NCBI GenBank assembly: GCA_003105245.1
Contig: PQAI01000231.1
Coordinates: forward strand, 1-5,221
Length of the DNA: 5,221 nucleotides
Direction: 5' to 3'
Origin: Betaproteobacteria bacterium
Lineage (GTDB): Bacteria > Pseudomonadota > Gammaproteobacteria > Burkholderiales > Usitatibacteraceae
The first letter of the stretch is position 1. Each line of letters opens with the position of its first letter. This document shows, piece by piece, positions 3,984-5,221 of this stretch. Made by a program: the position numbers and the translations under genes. A model generated the notes under the pieces. The model was not told the DNA's origin and searched no databases. It saw only the letters and a program-made list of their open reading frames with translations.

Positions 3984-5221
3984 ATGATCCCGCAGGACTT
4001 CATCCAGGCGCTCCTCGGGCGCGTCGACATCGTCGACGTGATCGACCGGCACGTGCGCCTGAAGAAGGCGGGCACCAACTACAAGGCGTGCTGCCCGTTC
4101 CACAACGAGAAGACCCCGTCGTTCAACGTGAGCCCCTCGAAGCAGTTCTACCACTGCTTCGGCTGCGGAGCGCACGGCAACGCGATCGGCTTCCTCATGG
4201 AGTACTCGGGGCTCGCGTACCCGGACGCCATCCGCGAGCTCGCGCAGCAGGTCGGGATGGAGGTGCCCGAGGTGCGCGGGAACTTCCCCGGCCGTCCACC
4301 CGCCGCGCAGGCGAAGGGGCTCACGGAGCGCATGATGGAAGCGCTCAACTACTACCGCGCCGAGCTCAAGAAGACCCCGCTCGCCATCGACTACCTCAAG
4401 CACCGCGGCCTGTCGGGCGAGATCGCGGCGCGCTACGGACTGGGATACGCCCCGGACGCCTGGCAGTCGCTCAAGGCCGTCTTCCCCGACTACGAGGCGG
4501 CGGAGATGAAGGACACCGGCCTCGTCATCGACTCCGAGGGCGCCGAGGCCCACGACGGGGAGCCCGCGAAGAAGAGCCGCCGCTACGACCGCTTCCGCGG
4601 CCGGGTGATGTTCCCCATCCTCGACTCGCGTGGCAACGTGATCGGATTCGGCGGCCGCATCGTCGGCGAGGGCGAGCCCAAGTACCTCAACTCGCCCGAG
4701 ACCCCTCTCTTCGAGAAGGGGCGCGAGCTCTACGGCCTGTGGCAGGCCAAGCGCGCCATCCGGGACGCGAACCTCGTCATCGTGGTCGAGGGCTACATGG
4801 ACGTGGTGGCGCTGGCGCAGCACGGGGTGGAGAACGCGGTGGCCACGCTGGGCACCGCCACCACGCCCATGCACGTCTCGAAGCTCCTGCGACTGGCCGA
4901 CAACGTCGTCTTCTGCTTCGACGGGGACGCCGCCGGGCGCAAGGCGGCGTGGAAGGCCCTGGAGGTGTCGCTTCCGGTCCTGGCCGACGGCAAGTCCGTG
5001 GCCTTCCTCTTCCTGCCGCCGGAGGACGATCCGGACACCTTCGTGCGCCGGATGGGCAAGGAGGCCTTCCTCGAGGCCCTGGCGGCCGCCAAGCCCCTGT
5101 CGCAGTTCCTCGTGGGCGAGATCGCCTCGAAGGTGGACATGCGCTCCGAGGAGGGGCGCGCGCGCTTCCTCGCCCAGGCGAAGCCCCTCGTGGCGCAGAT
5201 CGAGGCGCCGGCGCTGGGCGC
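3984..5221 (+). CDS. dnaG: DNA primase DnaG (3' partial, first 412 residues)
   Basis: DnaG synthesises RNA primers for chromosome replication together with the DnaB helicase. The window holds 412 residues (E. coli has 581), and the frame is still open at the right edge. Domains in order: the N-terminal CHC2 zinc-binding domain, with MIPQDFIQALL then C37, H40, C58 and C61 (CPFHNEKTPSF, FYHCFGCGAHGN); the catalytic core with YDRFRGRVMFPI (201-212), GFGGR (221-225) and KYLNSPET (233-240); and the TOPRIM fold with EGYMD (269-273) and the metal-binding D313/D315 of FDGDAAG. The C-terminal DnaB-binding domain is outside the window. ATG 3984 aligns with the normal start, 29 nt after yqeY. No Shine-Dalgarno is visible before it (only C/G-rich sequence), which fits low primase synthesis. 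Residues about 183-197 form an apparent 12-residue insertion relative to the E. coli protein. Confidence 0.96.
   Translation, partial: MIPQDFIQALLGRVDIVDVIDRHVRLKKAGTNYKACCPFHNEKTPSFNVSPSKQFYHCFGCGAHGNAIGFLMEYSGLAYPDAIRELAQQVGMEVPEVRGNFPGRPPAAQAKGLTERMMEALNYYRAELKKTPLAIDYLKHRGLSGEIAARYGLGYAPDAWQSLKAVFPDYEAAEMKDTGLVIDSEGAEAHDGEPAKKSRRYDRFRGRVMFPILDSRGNVIGFGGRIVGEGEPKYLNSPETPLFEKGRELYGLWQAKRAIRDANLVIVVEGYMDVVALAQHGVENAVATLGTATTPMHVSKLLRLADNVVFCFDGDAAGRKAAWKALEVSLPVLADGKSVAFLFLPPEDDPDTFVRRMGKEAFLEALAAAKPLSQFLVGEIASKVDMRSEEGRARFLAQAKPLVAQIEAPALG

Noticed and set aside
3159..4874. A 571-codon open frame on the - strand across rpsU, yqeY and the first part of dnaG
   Set aside because: It is antisense to three well-recognised genes. 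High GC leaves opposite frames open, and the translation is low-complexity (His/Arg/Val/Leu/Ala-rich) with no recognisable domain.
1..5221. CRISPR array, tRNA or rRNA genes, insertion sequences, phage genes
   Set aside because: No spaced direct repeats, tRNA-like cloverleaf, rRNA stretch or transposase motif was seen on either strand.

Overview
This is a GC-rich chromosomal window (about 70% G+C by eye, codons strongly G/C-ending) from a proteobacterium. A betaproteobacterium is the best guess. The reasons are the moeB gene directly after what looks like the tail of an S41 C-terminal processing peptidase, the DUF4124 proteins, and the order tsaD | rpsU - yqeY - dnaG. No plasmid, phage, CRISPR or transposase genes are visible. 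The assignment rests on gene order and protein similarity recalled from memory, not on a search.

Left block, + strand (1-2013): the last 34 codons of a probable S41 peptidase (ends 106); moeB (133-897), the adenylyltransferase that activates MoaD for molybdopterin synthesis; and two exported proteins of the DUF4124 type (915-1430 and 1423-2013). The two DUF4124 genes overlap by 8 nt and share the same plan: signal peptide, DUF4124 domain, helical coiled-coil tail. They look like a diverged tandem duplication. All four genes run in one direction with gaps of 26 nt, 17 nt and -8 nt, so they could form one transcript.

Middle (2010-2099): the convergent ends of the second DUF4124 gene and tsaD are separated by a nested palindromic element. 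Its 14-nt outer arms contain the TGA stop codons of both genes, and its core holds a perfect 12-bp hairpin.

Right block: tsaD (2096-3109, - strand) makes the catalytic subunit of the tRNA t6A37 synthase. It is divergent from the macromolecular-synthesis operon rpsU (3213-3425), yqeY (3508-3954) and dnaG (3984 to beyond the window end), which links ribosomal protein S21, a GatB/YqeY-domain protein and DNA primase. The 103-nt tsaD-rpsU gap contains the only AT-rich patch seen, with back-to-back -10-like boxes. A 10-bp inverted repeat lies between rpsU and yqeY. The dnaG start has no recognisable Shine-Dalgarno sequence.

Most of the window is conserved housekeeping DNA. I do not see a convincing new multi-gene system. 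The parts worth a second look are the DUF4124 pair, the stop-codon-containing palindrome, the rpsU-yqeY hairpin and a small insertion in DnaG. No stretch longer than about 105 bases lacks a gene.
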